A DNA stretch of 64,000 nucleotides from Kaistella palustris DSM 21579 (GCF_000422265.1 NZ_AULL01000017.1:248001-312000), one strand, 5' to 3'; positions 1 to 9,171 are shown, numbered from the stretch's first letter. Notes: generated by a model not told the origin, from the letters alone. A program made the numbers and translations.

Positions 1-888
1 ATCGAAAGTGGCGTAGATGTCCCGAATGCGAATACGATCTTCATTAATGATGCTCAGCGTTTTGGTATGGCCGATCTGCACCAGATGCGAGGCCGCGTAG
101 GACGGAGCAACAGGAAAGCCTTTTGTTTCCTGATCACGCCGCCGTTTGATATGATGACCTCTGAAGCGCGCAAACGCCTGGAAGCTATCGAGCAGTTTTC
201 GGATCTTGGCAGTGGATTTCAGATTGCGATGAAGGATCTTGAGATTCGCGGTGCCGGTGATCTGTTGGGTGGTGAACAAAGCGGTTTCATCAATGAAATG
301 GGTTTTGACACCTACCAGAAAATCATGCAGGAAGCTTTGGAAGAACTTCAGAACGATACCGAGTTCGAAAATTTATTTGAAAATGAAGAGGACCGCCAAA
401 AACTTTTCAAGTCGACCAAAGATGTTAATATTGATACTGACCTGGAATTAATGCTGCCGGATTCTTACGTTCAAAGTATTGAAGAGCGGCTCTCACTCTA
501 TCAGAAACTTGCGGATATTCAGGATAAAGAAAATCTGCAGAAATTTACAGCAGATATGGAGGACCGTTTTGGTCTTTTACCACCGGAAGCCAAAAACCTG
601 ATAAAATCTGTAGAGCTGAAATGGATCGCCGCCGAAATTGGCTTTGATAAAATTGTGGTGAAAAACGGAATTTTCCTCGGATATTTCCCGCCGAATCCAC
701 AGGATAAATTTTACCAAAGCGGGAAATTCCGAAACATCATTTCCTATCTTAACCGAAATCCCAAAGAGGCAACTTTGAAGGAAAAAGCCGGCAAAGAAGG
801 CAGCCAACTATTAATGCGAAAAGAAAATGTGCAGAATGTAGATGAGGTAAATGCAGTTCTGGAGCGGATACTTGAAAATAAGGAATAA
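1..888 (+). CDS. mfd: Transcription-repair coupling factor Mfd, C-terminal part (5' end outside window)
   Basis: Mfd is an ATP-dependent DNA translocase that removes RNA polymerase stalled at lesions and recruits UvrA. The reading frame is open from base 1, so only the last 295 or so codons are present. The visible part begins in helicase motif V/VI (GVDVPNANT, then HQMRGRVGRS with the arginine finger) and continues through the translocation motif seen in RecG and Mfd (DLEIRGAGDLLGGEQSG). It ends with the C-terminal regulatory domain (about residues 145-295), in which LMLPDSYV and EERLSLYQKLA are typical. The next gene starts about 240 bases downstream on the same strand. Identity is secure. 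Confidence 0.97.
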   Translation: MESGVDVPNANTIFINDAQRFGMADLHQMRGRVGRSNRKAFCFLITPPFDMMTSEARKRLEAIEQFSDLGSGFQIAMKDLEIRGAGDLLGGEQSGFINEMGFDTYQKIMQEALEELQNDTEFENLFENEEDRQKLFKSTKDVNIDTDLELMLPDSYVQSIEERLSLYQKLADIQDKENLQKFTADMEDRFGLLPPEAKNLIKSVELKWIAAEIGFDKIVVKNGIFLGYFPPNPQDKFYQSGKFRNIISYLNRNPKEATLKEKAGKEGSQLLMRKENVQNVDEVNAVLERILENKE

Positions 889-1106
889 AAGGTGGAAGCA
901 TTTAAGTAAAACTTCCGCTGGAGAAGAAGCTACTTGAAATAAAATCTTTTTTGGCGTGGTTGTAAGTCATTGGCAATAATAAAAGTGAAATTCAGTTTGA
1001 AAATAAAGTTCCTTTATAATTGATATATTTCAGACCAGGCCGGCTTTTACTTTGAGTCGAAACATTTGTAAACTGTAACTGCTGGTTTCCATTTCTAAAA
1101 AATGTC

Positions 1107-1114
1107 TACTTTTG
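1107..1114 (+). promoter_or_regulatory. Promoter -7 element (TACTTTTG) of the lipoprotein gene
   Basis: TACTTTTG matches the Bacteroidota TAnnTTTG -7 consensus and lies 18 bases before the ATG at 1133. No clear TTG -33 element is seen. It overlaps a TTG triplet that could be mistaken for a start codon. Confidence 0.5.
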
Positions 1115-1132
1115 CTAAAATTATTTTTAAAG

Positions 1133-1963
1133 ATGAAAAGCCTTTTACCGATATTTTCTTTACTCTTCAGTGCGGTTGTTTTATGGTCCTGCGAACCGGG
1201 CCGCGACGAAAACGGCGACTTTCTGTTTGGCGTCGATCCGGGTTCCGGCGGCACACCGGTAACTGCAAGCCGGCTTTTAAAAAAAATGTCTTCACATGAA
1301 CTGAACGAGGATACAGGTGAATGGGAAGACAGTGATATTACATACAATTACACCGACAGGAAACTGGTTTCCTACACTGAAAACGGTGGCGAACCCACGG
1401 TATTTACCTACAACGCAAACAACAGAATCTCGGGTTTATCGAATTCCGGGCAATCTGCATCATTTGAATACAGCGGTTCAACACTGTCGAAAATAGTGAC
1501 TACAATTCCGGAATTCGCCACGATTACATCCGACTTTACATACACAAATGCACAATTGACCAAAACCGTTTCCGTGCAGGAATATACGTTTCCAGTTCCA
1601 TCAAAACTTTATATAGAAACCACTTATGCTTATACCGGAGCCAATATGACCACGGCAACTGTAAAATCCGGCATGTATGTAAACGGTGAACTGCAGCTCA
1701 GTCCCGAAATTCAGGTTCTGACCTTTGAATACGACACTAAAAAATCACCTTATCAGCTTTTACCGCGGGAATTTATTTTGTTCCTCACGGGAATCGGTCC
1801 GCAGGGCGCGGCTTATCTTTCGGCCAATAATTTCACCAAATTTACAAGTACGGTCGGCCCGGTTTCAGATGTGTCGGCATTTACCTATACGTATGATTCC
1901 CAAAACTATCCGACCCTGATGAAAGGTCCTGAAGAGGAAACGGTAAAATTTGAATACCAATAA
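1133..1963 (+). CDS. Hypothetical lipoprotein with YD-repeat-like beta strands
   Basis: A 276-residue secreted lipoprotein of unknown function. The N-terminus has a lysine, a hydrophobic stretch and a lipobox ending VLWSC, giving Cys20 as the lipidated residue. The mature part has repeated short strands such as ITYNYTDRKLVSYTENG and FTYNANNRISGLSNSG, which resemble YD/RHS-type repeats but are few and degenerate. I prefer the ATG at 1133, because an upstream TTG at 1112 lies inside a promoter -7 match and would place extra charged residues before the signal peptide. It sits 9 bases before pth, so the two may be cotranscribed. The likely location is the outer or inner membrane on the periplasmic side; nothing indicates a substrate. 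Confidence 0.8.
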   Translation: MKSLLPIFSLLFSAVVLWSCEPGRDENGDFLFGVDPGSGGTPVTASRLLKKMSSHELNEDTGEWEDSDITYNYTDRKLVSYTENGGEPTVFTYNANNRISGLSNSGQSASFEYSGSTLSKIVTTIPEFATITSDFTYTNAQLTKTVSVQEYTFPVPSKLYIETTYAYTGANMTTATVKSGMYVNGELQLSPEIQVLTFEYDTKKSPYQLLPREFILFLTGIGPQGAAYLSANNFTKFTSTVGPVSDVSAFTYTYDSQNYPTLMKGPEEETVKFEYQ

Positions 1964-1972
1964 ATTTTCTGC

Positions 1973-2536
1973 ATGAAATACCTGATCGTAGGTCTTGGAA
2001 ATAAAGGCGAAGAATACGCAGAAACCCGGCATAATGTCGGGTTTAAAGTTGTTGAAAAAATTGCTTCGACCCTTGAGGCGCCGTTTAAATCAGCAAATTT
2101 TGGTTTGCTGGCAGAAGCAAAATACAAAGGTCGGAAGGTTTTTCTTTTGAAACCGGATACATATATGAATCTTTCCGGAAATGCGGTGCGTTTCTGGCTT
2201 CAGAAAGAAAATATTCCACTGGAAAATCTAATGATTGTCACTGATGATCTTGCACTTCCTTTCGGAACCTTAAGAATGAAGATGAAAGGTTCGGATGCGG
2301 GACATAATGGCTTGAAAAGCATTCAGGAACAACTGCAGACGCAGAATTACCCGCGGCTGAGGTTTGGTATTTCCGCAGAATTCAGCGAAGGAAAACAGGT
2401 TGATTACGTGCTTGGCAAATGGACCGAAACGGAAAAAGAAAAACTCCCCGAAAGAATCGAGAAGTTTTCTAAAGCCTGTCTGTCATTTGTTTTTGCCGGT
2501 ATTCAGAATACAATGACCGCCTTCAACGGAAAATAA
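1973..2536 (+). CDS. pth: Peptidyl-tRNA hydrolase
   Basis: Pth cleaves the ester bond of peptidyl-tRNAs released from stalled ribosomes so that the tRNA can be reused. The 187-residue length is normal for the bacterial family. The N-terminus carries the expected VGLGNKGEEYAETRHNVGF block with Asn10 and catalytic His20. It is followed by KPDTYMNLSG, the TDDLALPFG segment with the conserved aspartate, and GSDAGHNGLKSI. The start follows the lipoprotein stop by 9 bases. It converges on the carbonic anhydrase gene. Confidence 0.97.
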   Translation: MKYLIVGLGNKGEEYAETRHNVGFKVVEKIASTLEAPFKSANFGLLAEAKYKGRKVFLLKPDTYMNLSGNAVRFWLQKENIPLENLMIVTDDLALPFGTLRMKMKGSDAGHNGLKSIQEQLQTQNYPRLRFGISAEFSEGKQVDYVLGKWTETEKEKLPERIEKFSKACLSFVFAGIQNTMTAFNGK

Positions 2537-2576
2537 AACTGCACTTTTAAATTGAATTACCTTTCGCAATAATGGA

Positions 2577-3266
2577 TTATTGGTGAGGTTCGTCGGCATT
2601 GTTTTTCTTTCTGCTCATCACCCAGTTTGAATTGGTAAGATTGTAGATCTTCTGGATATCTTTCAGGATCTTTTCGAAATCAATTTCCAGATCGATGATT
2701 TTCCCTGTACGCATGTCGAAAACCCAACCGTGAACTACAGGATATTCATCGACCAGGTATTCCTCCTGCACTGACGCCATTTTTATCACGTTAATGCATT
2801 GCTCCTGCACATTAAGTTCTACCAGGCGATCGTAGCGTTTCTGTTCATCCGTAATCGCATCGAGTTCGCCCTGATGTAGGCGGTAGACATCACGGATCGT
2901 CCGCAGCCAGGGATTTAGCAGACCGAGATCTTCCGGTGTCATCGCCGCTTTTATACCGCCGCAACCGTAGTGTCCGCACACGATAATATGTTTTACCTGT
3001 AAATGTTCCACGGCATACTGGATCACCGCCGTAGAACTCATATCCAGCGTGTTCACCACATTTGCAATGTTTCGGTGCACGAAGAGTTCGCCGGGTTTCA
3101 TGCCCATCATTTCCTCCGCAGAAACGCGGCTGTCTGAGCAGCCGATATATAAATATTCGGGTGTCTGGGTGGCAGATAACGTGGTGAAAAAATCTTTATT
3201 TTCGGCAAGTTTGGATTCCAGCCATTTTTTATTGTTTTCGAAAAGTACGTTGTAAGATTTCTGCAT
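2577..3266 (-). CDS. can: Beta-class carbonic anhydrase
   Basis: The enzyme interconverts CO2 and bicarbonate in the cytoplasm. At 229 residues it has the normal length of a beta carbonic anhydrase. The zinc ligands are visible as Cys43 in GCSDSRV, with the Asp45-Arg47 dyad, and as His99 and Cys102 in CGHYGCGG. The HRNIANVV segment follows the first ligand motif, as in the family. The gene stands alone, convergent with pth and 77 bases upstream of the acyltransferase that ends at 3344 on the same strand. The gene symbol is by family analogy. Confidence 0.95.
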   Translation of the reverse strand: MQKSYNVLFENNKKWLESKLAENKDFFTTLSATQTPEYLYIGCSDSRVSAEEMMGMKPGELFVHRNIANVVNTLDMSSTAVIQYAVEHLQVKHIIVCGHYGCGGIKAAMTPEDLGLLNPWLRTIRDVYRLHQGELDAITDEQKRYDRLVELNVQEQCINVIKMASVQEEYLVDEYPVVHGWVFDMRTGKIIDLEIDFEKILKDIQKIYNLTNSNWVMSRKKNNADEPHQ

Positions 3267-3343
3267 TCTGAATTAGGTTTAATGTTTTCGGGAATAAAAT
3301 CCGCCGCTAAAGTATAAAATTCTGTCAGAAATCCGGGTTTAAA

Positions 3344-3901
3344 TTAAACCAATTTATGGTTGATATAACCGGAAGTGGCATTTTCGTTTAAAATAAAAAC
3401 AGCGGGATTTCCTGTAGCCACAGCGTCTGACGGAATGTCGGAGTTTACGTACGCGTTTGGTGCGATCAGTACATTATTGCCGATTTTTATATTTCCTACC
3501 AATACAGCGTTGGGACCAATCCAAACTTCATCACCGATTACAGGAGTGCCTGCATTTTTTCCGCGGTTGGTCTGCGCAATGGTGACACCCTGCGCGATAT
3601 TGCAGTTCCTGCCGATCTTTACTTTGGGATTAATCACCACCGCACCCCAGTGACCGAGATATAAACCCTCGCCAATCTGGGTTTCCGGATAGATCTGAAA
3701 ACCATATTTTATCTGATAATGCCTCAGGATCAAACGCCGGAATTTTCCCCACAAAGTGTTTTTGGGATATTTCTGTGCCGTTCTGAGCAGATAAATAAAG
3801 TGCAGGTTTGGACTGTAACACTTTTTCCAGATGCCAAAACGTGAAAGCCATTTTCCACTTTCGCGGAAAAAATCTTTTTGTATGATCGAAGGTTCACGCA
3901 T
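3344..3901 (-). CDS. Serine O-acetyltransferase-like LbH acyltransferase
   Basis: A 185-residue left-handed beta-helix acyltransferase of the CysE/WcaF type. The C-terminal two thirds show hexapeptide repeats: IGRNCNIAQGVTIAQTN, then VIGDEVWIGPNAVLVGNIKIGNN and VLIAPNAYV. The segment GLYLGHWGAVVINPKVKIG carries the histidine usual for acetyl transfer. It is the last gene of the leftward glycosyltransferase set, 18 bases after the GT4 gene. That context suggests it O-acetylates a polysaccharide or sugar precursor rather than free serine, but a metabolic CysE role cannot be excluded from sequence alone. Confidence 0.8.
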   Translation of the reverse strand: MREPSIIQKDFFRESGKWLSRFGIWKKCYSPNLHFIYLLRTAQKYPKNTLWGKFRRLILRHYQIKYGFQIYPETQIGEGLYLGHWGAVVINPKVKIGRNCNIAQGVTIAQTNRGKNAGTPVIGDEVWIGPNAVLVGNIKIGNNVLIAPNAYVNSDIPSDAVATGNPAVFILNENATSGYINHKLV

Positions 3902-3919
3902 AAGAAAAATTAAAAACTG

Positions 3920-5068
3920 TTACAGCTCATCGATTATTTGAATGAGGGAATTTACGGAATTTTCCAGCGTGAAAGGCATTTCGAAGGAGTTTAAGTTTTT
4001 TTCATATTCCCTGAACGCCTGTGGTTCGGACAGGGCTTTCTTCATTCCTTCATAAATTCCCTTTTCTGAATTTTCCACGATCAGGCCAAGCTTCCCACCC
4101 TGTAAAAGTTCACGCACGCCGGAAACATCTGTAGCGATAATTTTCTTTTTTAATGTCATTGCCTCAAATAAAACTGTGGGAAAGCCTTCATATCGCGAAC
4201 TTAAAATATAAAAATCTGCCGCTTTAAAATACGGATAAGGATTATCGGAAAAGCCTAAAAGTGTTGATGTCTCTGTAACCTGCAGTTCAGCCTGAAGCTT
4301 TTTGATATTTTCAAAATCATAACCGTCGCCCAGAATTATGGTAGTGTGCGGGAAACCTTCATCCAAAAGTCTCTTGTGAACTCTCAGCAAACGGTCAAAT
4401 CCCTTTTGCGGGAAAACCGTTCCGACAGACAAAAATTGCGGATTTTCACTTTTTTCCGGTTTCAGATTTCCTGCTTCAGACTTACGTATGATTTCCGCTG
4501 TGTCTAATGGATTATAAATTCTTTTGATTTTCTTTTTTTCCTTTTCTGTTCTTGCTAATGTTTCAAAATCCTGCTGAATTTGTTCGGAAATTACCAGAAT
4601 TACATCACAGCCAAAGAACTTTTGGATCTCGCGGTCGGTGTAGTGATGGAATTCTGTTTTCCGCAAGTCATTATGGATCCAGACGATTTTTTTTGATGTT
4701 TTTAAAGGTGAATTCAAGATCTCATCGCGCATGCCATGTATAGCTGCAAACTCGATATCATATTTTTTTCCTTTTAAAACAAATCGGTAAAGAAGCTGCG
4801 GGAAAATTTTCAGAATCTTCTGATACAAAACACGGAAAGTCTTCACAGGCAAATCCTGCAACCGGTTTGTGGTGATCATTTCCCCTTTGTTCAGATAAAG
4901 AATATTTACGAAACCGGGAATCTCTGCCAGATATTTACCCGAATAAAGGTTAAGCAAAAGATCGATCTCATACTTATCTTCGGGTAGGTTTTTCAGAAAA
5001 GTCACCAACACTTTTTCTGCGCCGCCATGCCGCAAGGAGCCAATTCTGATGAGGATCTTTTTTTTCAA
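3920..5068 (-). CDS. Glycosyltransferase family 4 (GT-B fold)
   Basis: A retaining glycosyltransferase of about 382 residues, likely acting at the cytoplasmic side of the inner membrane in polysaccharide assembly. The N-terminal domain opens with KKILIRIGSLRHGGAEKVL, the typical acceptor-domain loop. The C-terminal donor domain has SVGTVFPQKGFDRLL and the E-x7-E motif in SRYEGFPTVLFEAM. No ATG or GTG is available at the N-terminus. The longer frame would begin with a TTG at 5086, but that triplet lies inside a TAnnTTTG promoter match, so I choose the TTG at 5068, which gives MKKKILIRIGS. Donor and acceptor cannot be named. Confidence 0.87.
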   Translation of the reverse strand: MKKKILIRIGSLRHGGAEKVLVTFLKNLPEDKYEIDLLLNLYSGKYLAEIPGFVNILYLNKGEMITTNRLQDLPVKTFRVLYQKILKIFPQLLYRFVLKGKKYDIEFAAIHGMRDEILNSPLKTSKKIVWIHNDLRKTEFHHYTDREIQKFFGCDVILVISEQIQQDFETLARTEKEKKKIKRIYNPLDTAEIIRKSEAGNLKPEKSENPQFLSVGTVFPQKGFDRLLRVHKRLLDEGFPHTTIILGDGYDFENIKKLQAELQVTETSTLLGFSDNPYPYFKAADFYILSSRYEGFPTVLFEAMTLKKKIIATDVSGVRELLQGGKLGLIVENSEKGIYEGMKKALSEPQAFREYEKNLNSFEMPFTLENSVNSLIQIIDEL

Positions 5069-5083
5069 AGGTGTGTGTTTGTA

Positions 5084-5091
5084 CAAAGATA
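5084..5091 (-). promoter_or_regulatory. Promoter -7 element (TATCTTTG) of the GT4 gene
   Basis: On the minus strand TATCTTTG matches TAnnTTTG and lies 15 bases before the proposed TTG start at 5068. It would drive the GT4 and the acetyltransferase after it. This makes the longer frame starting at 5086 unlikely. Confidence 0.45.
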
Positions 5092-5132
5092 ATAAAGCGA
5101 TCTCAAGAAAAAGTATTCCGTATATTTAATTC

Positions 5133-5435
5133 ATGGAAGAACAGCTAAGAAACATCGGCGAAATGGAAAATGTACTGAACCGCACAAATGATTTGATTGC
5201 GGAAATGGAATTACTGCTCGCAAAATGGACGGTAAATCAGCAGGAATTCAATACACTCCTGGATTATTACGGCAGTGAAAAATGGTATAAGGACCGGGAA
5301 GATGACTCAGCGAAAATGCTCCCGGAAGAATTGCCACGCGGCGTGTTGGGTGAAGACGCAGTTTCCGATACCTTCGGAAACCGGAAGGACATCCTGATAA
5401 AAATGATAAAACTGGGTGTCGCGGGGTTAGAATAA
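5133..5435 (+). CDS. DUF4298 family protein
   Basis: A 100-residue acidic cytoplasmic protein of the DUF4298 family, whose function is unknown. The N-terminal half is helical with heptad-like spacing (NIGEMENVLNRTNDLIAEME). It is followed by a conserved-looking DYYGSEKWYKDRE segment and a short C-terminal helix. It is the only rightward gene within this leftward polysaccharide set, set between two glycosyltransferase genes and convergent with the next acyltransferase. Its link to the polysaccharide genes is therefore doubtful. Family assignment is from motif recognition only. Confidence 0.75.
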   Translation: MEEQLRNIGEMENVLNRTNDLIAEMELLLAKWTVNQQEFNTLLDYYGSEKWYKDREDDSAKMLPEELPRGVLGEDAVSDTFGNRKDILIKMIKLGVAGLE

Positions 5436-5473
5436 GTTTAGACCTTATGCGCGCAACTCTGCCAAGGTATGAA

Positions 5474-6034
5474 CTATCGCACAGGCCGGTATGTTTTCGG
5501 TAAATGTTCTTTAATATAACGTTCGAGTTTCGCGCGGTCCTGCTCAAGTTCCCGCGGATATATGACGTTGTTGGCAAGCAGTTTATCACCGTATTCTTCT
5601 ATGGTACAGATGAATTTTGCGGGAATACCGGCATAAACCGAGCCTTTTCGGGTAGAAGTTGTTAAAATTGAACCCGCTCCAAGGATGCAGTTATCGTGCA
5701 TTTCCACGCCGGGCATAATGACTGTATCGGCACCGATAAGACATTGGTTGCCAATTTTTATCCGCCCGAAAGTCCGTACGTCTCTGTATTTTTCCAGGAA
5801 ATGCAACGCATTTTGTCCGCCGTCGTGGTTAATGAAGCGTACGTTATTTGAAAAAGTGGTGTCGTCGCCGATTTCGATTAGAAAAGGTTCTGTTCCAAAT
5901 TCGGGAACTTCTACAAACCGAACGTTTTTGCCCACTTTTAAACCCTTGGCAAGACAGATTTTCAAATAAAACCGCTGAATCATATTCACGTAAGAGTGGT
6001 GTAACTTTAAAATGAGCCGGTAGAAAATAATCAT
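5474..6034 (-). CDS. LbH (hexapeptide-repeat) acyltransferase
   Basis: A 186-residue left-handed beta-helix acyltransferase, probably transferring an acetyl group to a sugar. Hexapeptide repeats run through RIKIGNQCLIGADTVIMPG and VEMHDNCILGAGSILT. The histidine in NHDGGQNALHF is a candidate catalytic residue. The C-terminus has the YAGIPAKFI block shared by maltose and galactoside O-acetyltransferases. It overlaps the GT4 gene upstream by 4 bases (ATGA type), so the two are translated together. The acceptor is unknown. Confidence 0.82.
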   Translation of the reverse strand: MIIFYRLILKLHHSYVNMIQRFYLKICLAKGLKVGKNVRFVEVPEFGTEPFLIEIGDDTTFSNNVRFINHDGGQNALHFLEKYRDVRTFGRIKIGNQCLIGADTVIMPGVEMHDNCILGAGSILTTSTRKGSVYAGIPAKFICTIEEYGDKLLANNVIYPRELEQDRAKLERYIKEHLPKTYRPVR

Positions 6035-7197
6035 GTGTTTTTTGTATGTAATTTTAAAATCAGTTCCTCAACTGCCGAGAAAACCTTCCGGTTATCAAAT
6101 TCCTTTTCAATGTCTTTAAGGTTTTCTTTAAGGTACGCAATCAGATTTTTATTGGTCAGAAATTCTTTCATGGCATGATATATTTCGTCCGTTTTATAGT
6201 TGATGAGATAACCGGTTTCGCGGTCTTTCAACATCAGTTCTACATCACCAACCCTGGTGGCAATAATGGGTTTTTGCAAAATTAAAGATTCCGCCAATAC
6301 CAGCGGCCAGGCTTCAGATTCCGACGGCATAATGAAGAAATCTGCATTTTTAATATAAGGATAAGGGTTCATCTTATTCCCTTCGAAAATAAAAGTTTTT
6401 TCAACGCCTAGTTTTTTTTGCTGAGCTAAAAGATTTGGTAACTCTTCACCATTACCAATGATGACCACTGAATGCCGAAAACCATCTTTGAGCAGTTGAG
6501 CGTGCGCTTCCATGAGTTTATGATATCCTTTTCTTGAATGAAGCCTTCCGACCGAAACGAAAACCGGACTTTTCGGAAAACCTGATATTTTTTCGACGGC
6601 CTTCGTTTTTATTTCTTCAACAGGGATCGCATTGATGATCACACTTTCCTTTGGATACTCCAGGTTTGGATAGTTTTCGTGCATGATTGTCTGAATTTTT
6701 TCGGAGCAGTATATCATGTGATCAAATTTCGGAAAATGGGCAAGTATCGCCGGAACCAAAGGCTGTAGTTTTGGCAGATTAATTTCTGAGTGAAACCAGC
6801 CGATTTTTTTTGAATTTTTATTTGTGGAATTAAGTACAGAAGCAAAATCATTATACGTCATCGCGATCTCGATATCGTAGTTTTCTTTTAAAAATTTCTC
6901 ATCGGTGATTTCGGGTTTTTTTCTGAATTTTTCGAGTTGAATTGTCCGCTGTAAAAGTTGAAACTTTTGAATAAATTTATTTTTAGAAAAATCTTCCTTT
7001 CCTTTTGCCAGATATACTTTCCGTACATGCCCGGGAAATTCATTCCGTAATTCGCCCTGGTTTAATGTAAGACAGACCGTGATCTCAAACTTTTCCCTGT
7101 CAAGATTATGCAGCAAACTGAGCAGTACTTTTTCAACGCCGCCCATTTCCATTGATCGGTGCCTGAAGAGAATTTTTATTTTTGCATCAACGGTCAT
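6031..7197 (-). CDS. Glycosyltransferase family 4 (GT-B fold)
   Basis: A retaining glycosyltransferase of 388 residues. The N-terminal loop RHRSMEMGGVEKVLLSLL and the donor-domain block SVGRLHSRKGYHKLMEAH are typical. The E-x7-E motif is SESEAWPLVLAES. It resembles the GT4 gene ending at 3920 in layout (both have NPYPY before the motif), so the two are probably related copies. I choose the ATG at 7197, 9 bases after the stop of the acyltransferase gene. An in-frame ATG at 7239 would overlap that gene by 34 bases and add 14 residues without family character. It overlaps the LbH acyltransferase start by 4 bases. Confidence 0.88.
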   Translation of the reverse strand: MTVDAKIKILFRHRSMEMGGVEKVLLSLLHNLDREKFEITVCLTLNQGELRNEFPGHVRKVYLAKGKEDFSKNKFIQKFQLLQRTIQLEKFRKKPEITDEKFLKENYDIEIAMTYNDFASVLNSTNKNSKKIGWFHSEINLPKLQPLVPAILAHFPKFDHMIYCSEKIQTIMHENYPNLEYPKESVIINAIPVEEIKTKAVEKISGFPKSPVFVSVGRLHSRKGYHKLMEAHAQLLKDGFRHSVVIIGNGEELPNLLAQQKKLGVEKTFIFEGNKMNPYPYIKNADFFIMPSESEAWPLVLAESLILQKPIIATRVGDVELMLKDRETGYLINYKTDEIYHAMKEFLTNKNLIAYLKENLKDIEKEFDNRKVFSAVEELILKLHTKNT

Positions 7198-7205
7198 GAA
7201 GTCTT

Positions 7206-8267
7206 TTAATTGGTTGAGTTGAATCTTTTCCTGATCCATAAATTAATGGGTTTTTCGAGAAAATTAAACATCAACACAGATAATATATTGAGCAGTATAA
7301 AGATAATCAAAACATTTTCTGCCACATAATCATAAATCAGCACGGGAATAAATCCTTTGTGGATGAGATAAAATATATACGAGCTTTTACCCAGCAAAAC
7401 CATATATTTTGTAGACAGGAAACGTGCGATAGCAGTATCTTCGAAAATGAGTCCCCAAAGAAGCGGCGCAATGCCAAACACCGAAAGCACAACAGCCGCA
7501 CCCGCTTTCACCCAGTCTGAATTTTGATAATGTGTAGGAAGAGAAAGTAAGAATAAAAGTATAAAACAGCAGCCGAACCATGTGGCGCCCTTTATTTTGT
7601 GCCGGAGATCTGAGCGGTTTTTCACTAATATCGCGAGAAGAATTCCTGTAAAAAACTCAAAAATATAGTAGGAAATATTTTTCTGCATAAATCCCCAAGC
7701 GTTTTGTGGGATTTGTGAAATATCCTTTAAAAAAAGCCCAAAAAGAAAAATTCCTACAGGTAAAATAAAAAACCAGTAGGATCTTTTGCGCAGGAGAATG
7801 AAATAAAAGGGTGCCGTGACATAAAAAAGTTCCTCCAAGGTCAAGGTCCAGCCCTGCGAAATTCCGGCGGTAAAAAAATATTTCTGGAAAAAAGCTTTGG
7901 TCAAAGTGAAACTTAAAACGGCTTCGACCATCTTCTCCATATTCCATAAATTGTTCTGAAGATAAAAAGCGGTAAATACTGCTAGGGTTACAAGAAAATA
8001 CATGGGATAAATTCTTGCGAACCTGTTCACCATATACTTCCTGAAATCCATCGGTTGCTGATCAAAATACCGAAAGGTGATCAGAAATCCACTCAGTACA
8101 AAAAACATATCCACACCAATATGCCATTCGCGCACAAATGATTTTAGATAGTCGGGTGCCAGCGGATTGTTAAAAGGAAAAAAGTGCAGCACAAAAATCA
8201 TCCAGGCTGCAACAGCTCGGTAACCTGTAAGTGCAGGAATAAAATTTTTGGCGCTTCTTTCTTTCAT
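7206..8267 (-). CDS. Acyltransferase family 3 (OafA/YrhL-type) membrane protein
   Basis: A 353-residue integral membrane acyltransferase, probably O-acetylating a lipid-linked or surface polysaccharide. The N-terminus reads FIPALTGYRAVAAWMIFVLHF with the conserved histidine after the first membrane segment. It is followed by GVDMFFVLSGFLITFRYF, NRFARIYPMYF and EELFYVTAPFYF, all characteristic of the family. About ten hydrophobic segments span the length. Its start overlaps the GT2 stop by 4 bases, so it is translationally coupled to it. The substrate cannot be inferred. Confidence 0.92.
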   Translation of the reverse strand: MKERSAKNFIPALTGYRAVAAWMIFVLHFFPFNNPLAPDYLKSFVREWHIGVDMFFVLSGFLITFRYFDQQPMDFRKYMVNRFARIYPMYFLVTLAVFTAFYLQNNLWNMEKMVEAVLSFTLTKAFFQKYFFTAGISQGWTLTLEELFYVTAPFYFILLRKRSYWFFILPVGIFLFGLFLKDISQIPQNAWGFMQKNISYYIFEFFTGILLAILVKNRSDLRHKIKGATWFGCCFILLFLLSLPTHYQNSDWVKAGAAVVLSVFGIAPLLWGLIFEDTAIARFLSTKYMVLLGKSSYIFYLIHKGFIPVLIYDYVAENVLIIFILLNILSVLMFNFLEKPINLWIRKRFNSTN

Positions 8268-9109
8268 CGCCGCGCTTTAAATTTTCGCAAAATAAGGCGC
8301 CATTTTTTTAGAATGCGGAAAGGTATGGAGTTCTGATAGGCAAGCAGATCGAAAATTTCCTTTGAATTGGTGTACTTATCGGGAATATTTTTTCCGTTGA
8401 TCTGTTTTAAGTCCCGTCGTTTCATCGCCAGAAAAATAGCCTGTGCAAAGTATTCGTAGGATTTTTGCTTATTGTCATTTTGCGAAATTCCTCCGGCGTG
8501 CGCACGGTAAAGATAATCGGTCTGGTTGATGAAGTGCACATTTCCTTTTTCGTACATTTTTAAATAAAGGTCCTGGTCCTCTGCAATTTTGAGGGTGGAA
8601 TTCATTTTTTCACAGGTCAGATAAACTTCCTTTCGGAACCCTACAAAATGTATGATCTGAACCGGACAGTTGAAGAAAAATGGATCACCGTTTAACACTT
8701 GCATTGCGGAACGGATTTCGTGTAAAGGATTTAAAGCGGCATCACATTTCATGGGACGTGAATAAGTGAGCACCACGTCGGTTTTATTTTTAAAAATGTC
8801 TGAAGATGCCTGTACAGCTTGTGGAAGCAGCGCATCATCGGGATCCAGGAAACCGCAGATTTCGCCATTTGCCAGCTCGATCAGTTTACCTTTAGAAAAA
8901 CCCACGCCGCGGTTTACTTCATTTTCAAAAAAGTGAAACCGTGGGTCACCTTTAATTTTATTTTTAATGACTTCTACGGAATTATCGGTCGAGGCATCAT
9001 CCAGAATGATGACTTCCCAGTTATCGGCAGTTTGCGAAATAATCGAGTTATAGCAGTCGTCGAAAAAGTGGCCATTGTTATAATTAGCGACCAGGATGGA
9101 GAACTTCAT
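8264..9109 (-). CDS. Glycosyltransferase family 2 (GT-A fold)
   Basis: A 281-residue inverting-type glycosyltransferase. It opens with FSILVANYNNGHFFDDCYNS, then has the nucleotide-binding VIILDDASTDNS, and the metal-binding GFLDPDDALLP. It is the first gene of the leftward operon that continues into the acyltransferase 3, GT4 and LbH genes. A TATATTTG promoter element lies 24 bases upstream of its ATG, back to back with the promoter of the methyltransferase. The C-terminus is basic (LKKWRLILRKFKARR), suggesting a peripheral membrane contact. Confidence 0.92.
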   Translation of the reverse strand: MKFSILVANYNNGHFFDDCYNSIISQTADNWEVIILDDASTDNSVEVIKNKIKGDPRFHFFENEVNRGVGFSKGKLIELANGEICGFLDPDDALLPQAVQASSDIFKNKTDVVLTYSRPMKCDAALNPLHEIRSAMQVLNGDPFFFNCPVQIIHFVGFRKEVYLTCEKMNSTLKIAEDQDLYLKMYEKGNVHFINQTDYLYRAHAGGISQNDNKQKSYEYFAQAIFLAMKRRDLKQINGKNIPDKYTNSKEIFDLLAYQNSIPFRILKKWRLILRKFKARR

Positions 9110-9133
9110 CGGCGTGCTTTTTTAGGATACATA

Positions 9134-9141
9134 CAAATATA
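9134..9141 (-). promoter_or_regulatory. Promoter -7 element (TATATTTG) of the GT2-led operon
   Basis: On the minus strand TATATTTG is a full match to TAnnTTTG, 24 bases before the ATG at 9109. It is divergent from the element at 9172-9179, leaving about 30 bases between the two -7 boxes. Confidence 0.55.
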
Positions 9142-9171
9142 GCATTTTTAAGATTTCGTTGGTTTTTTGTG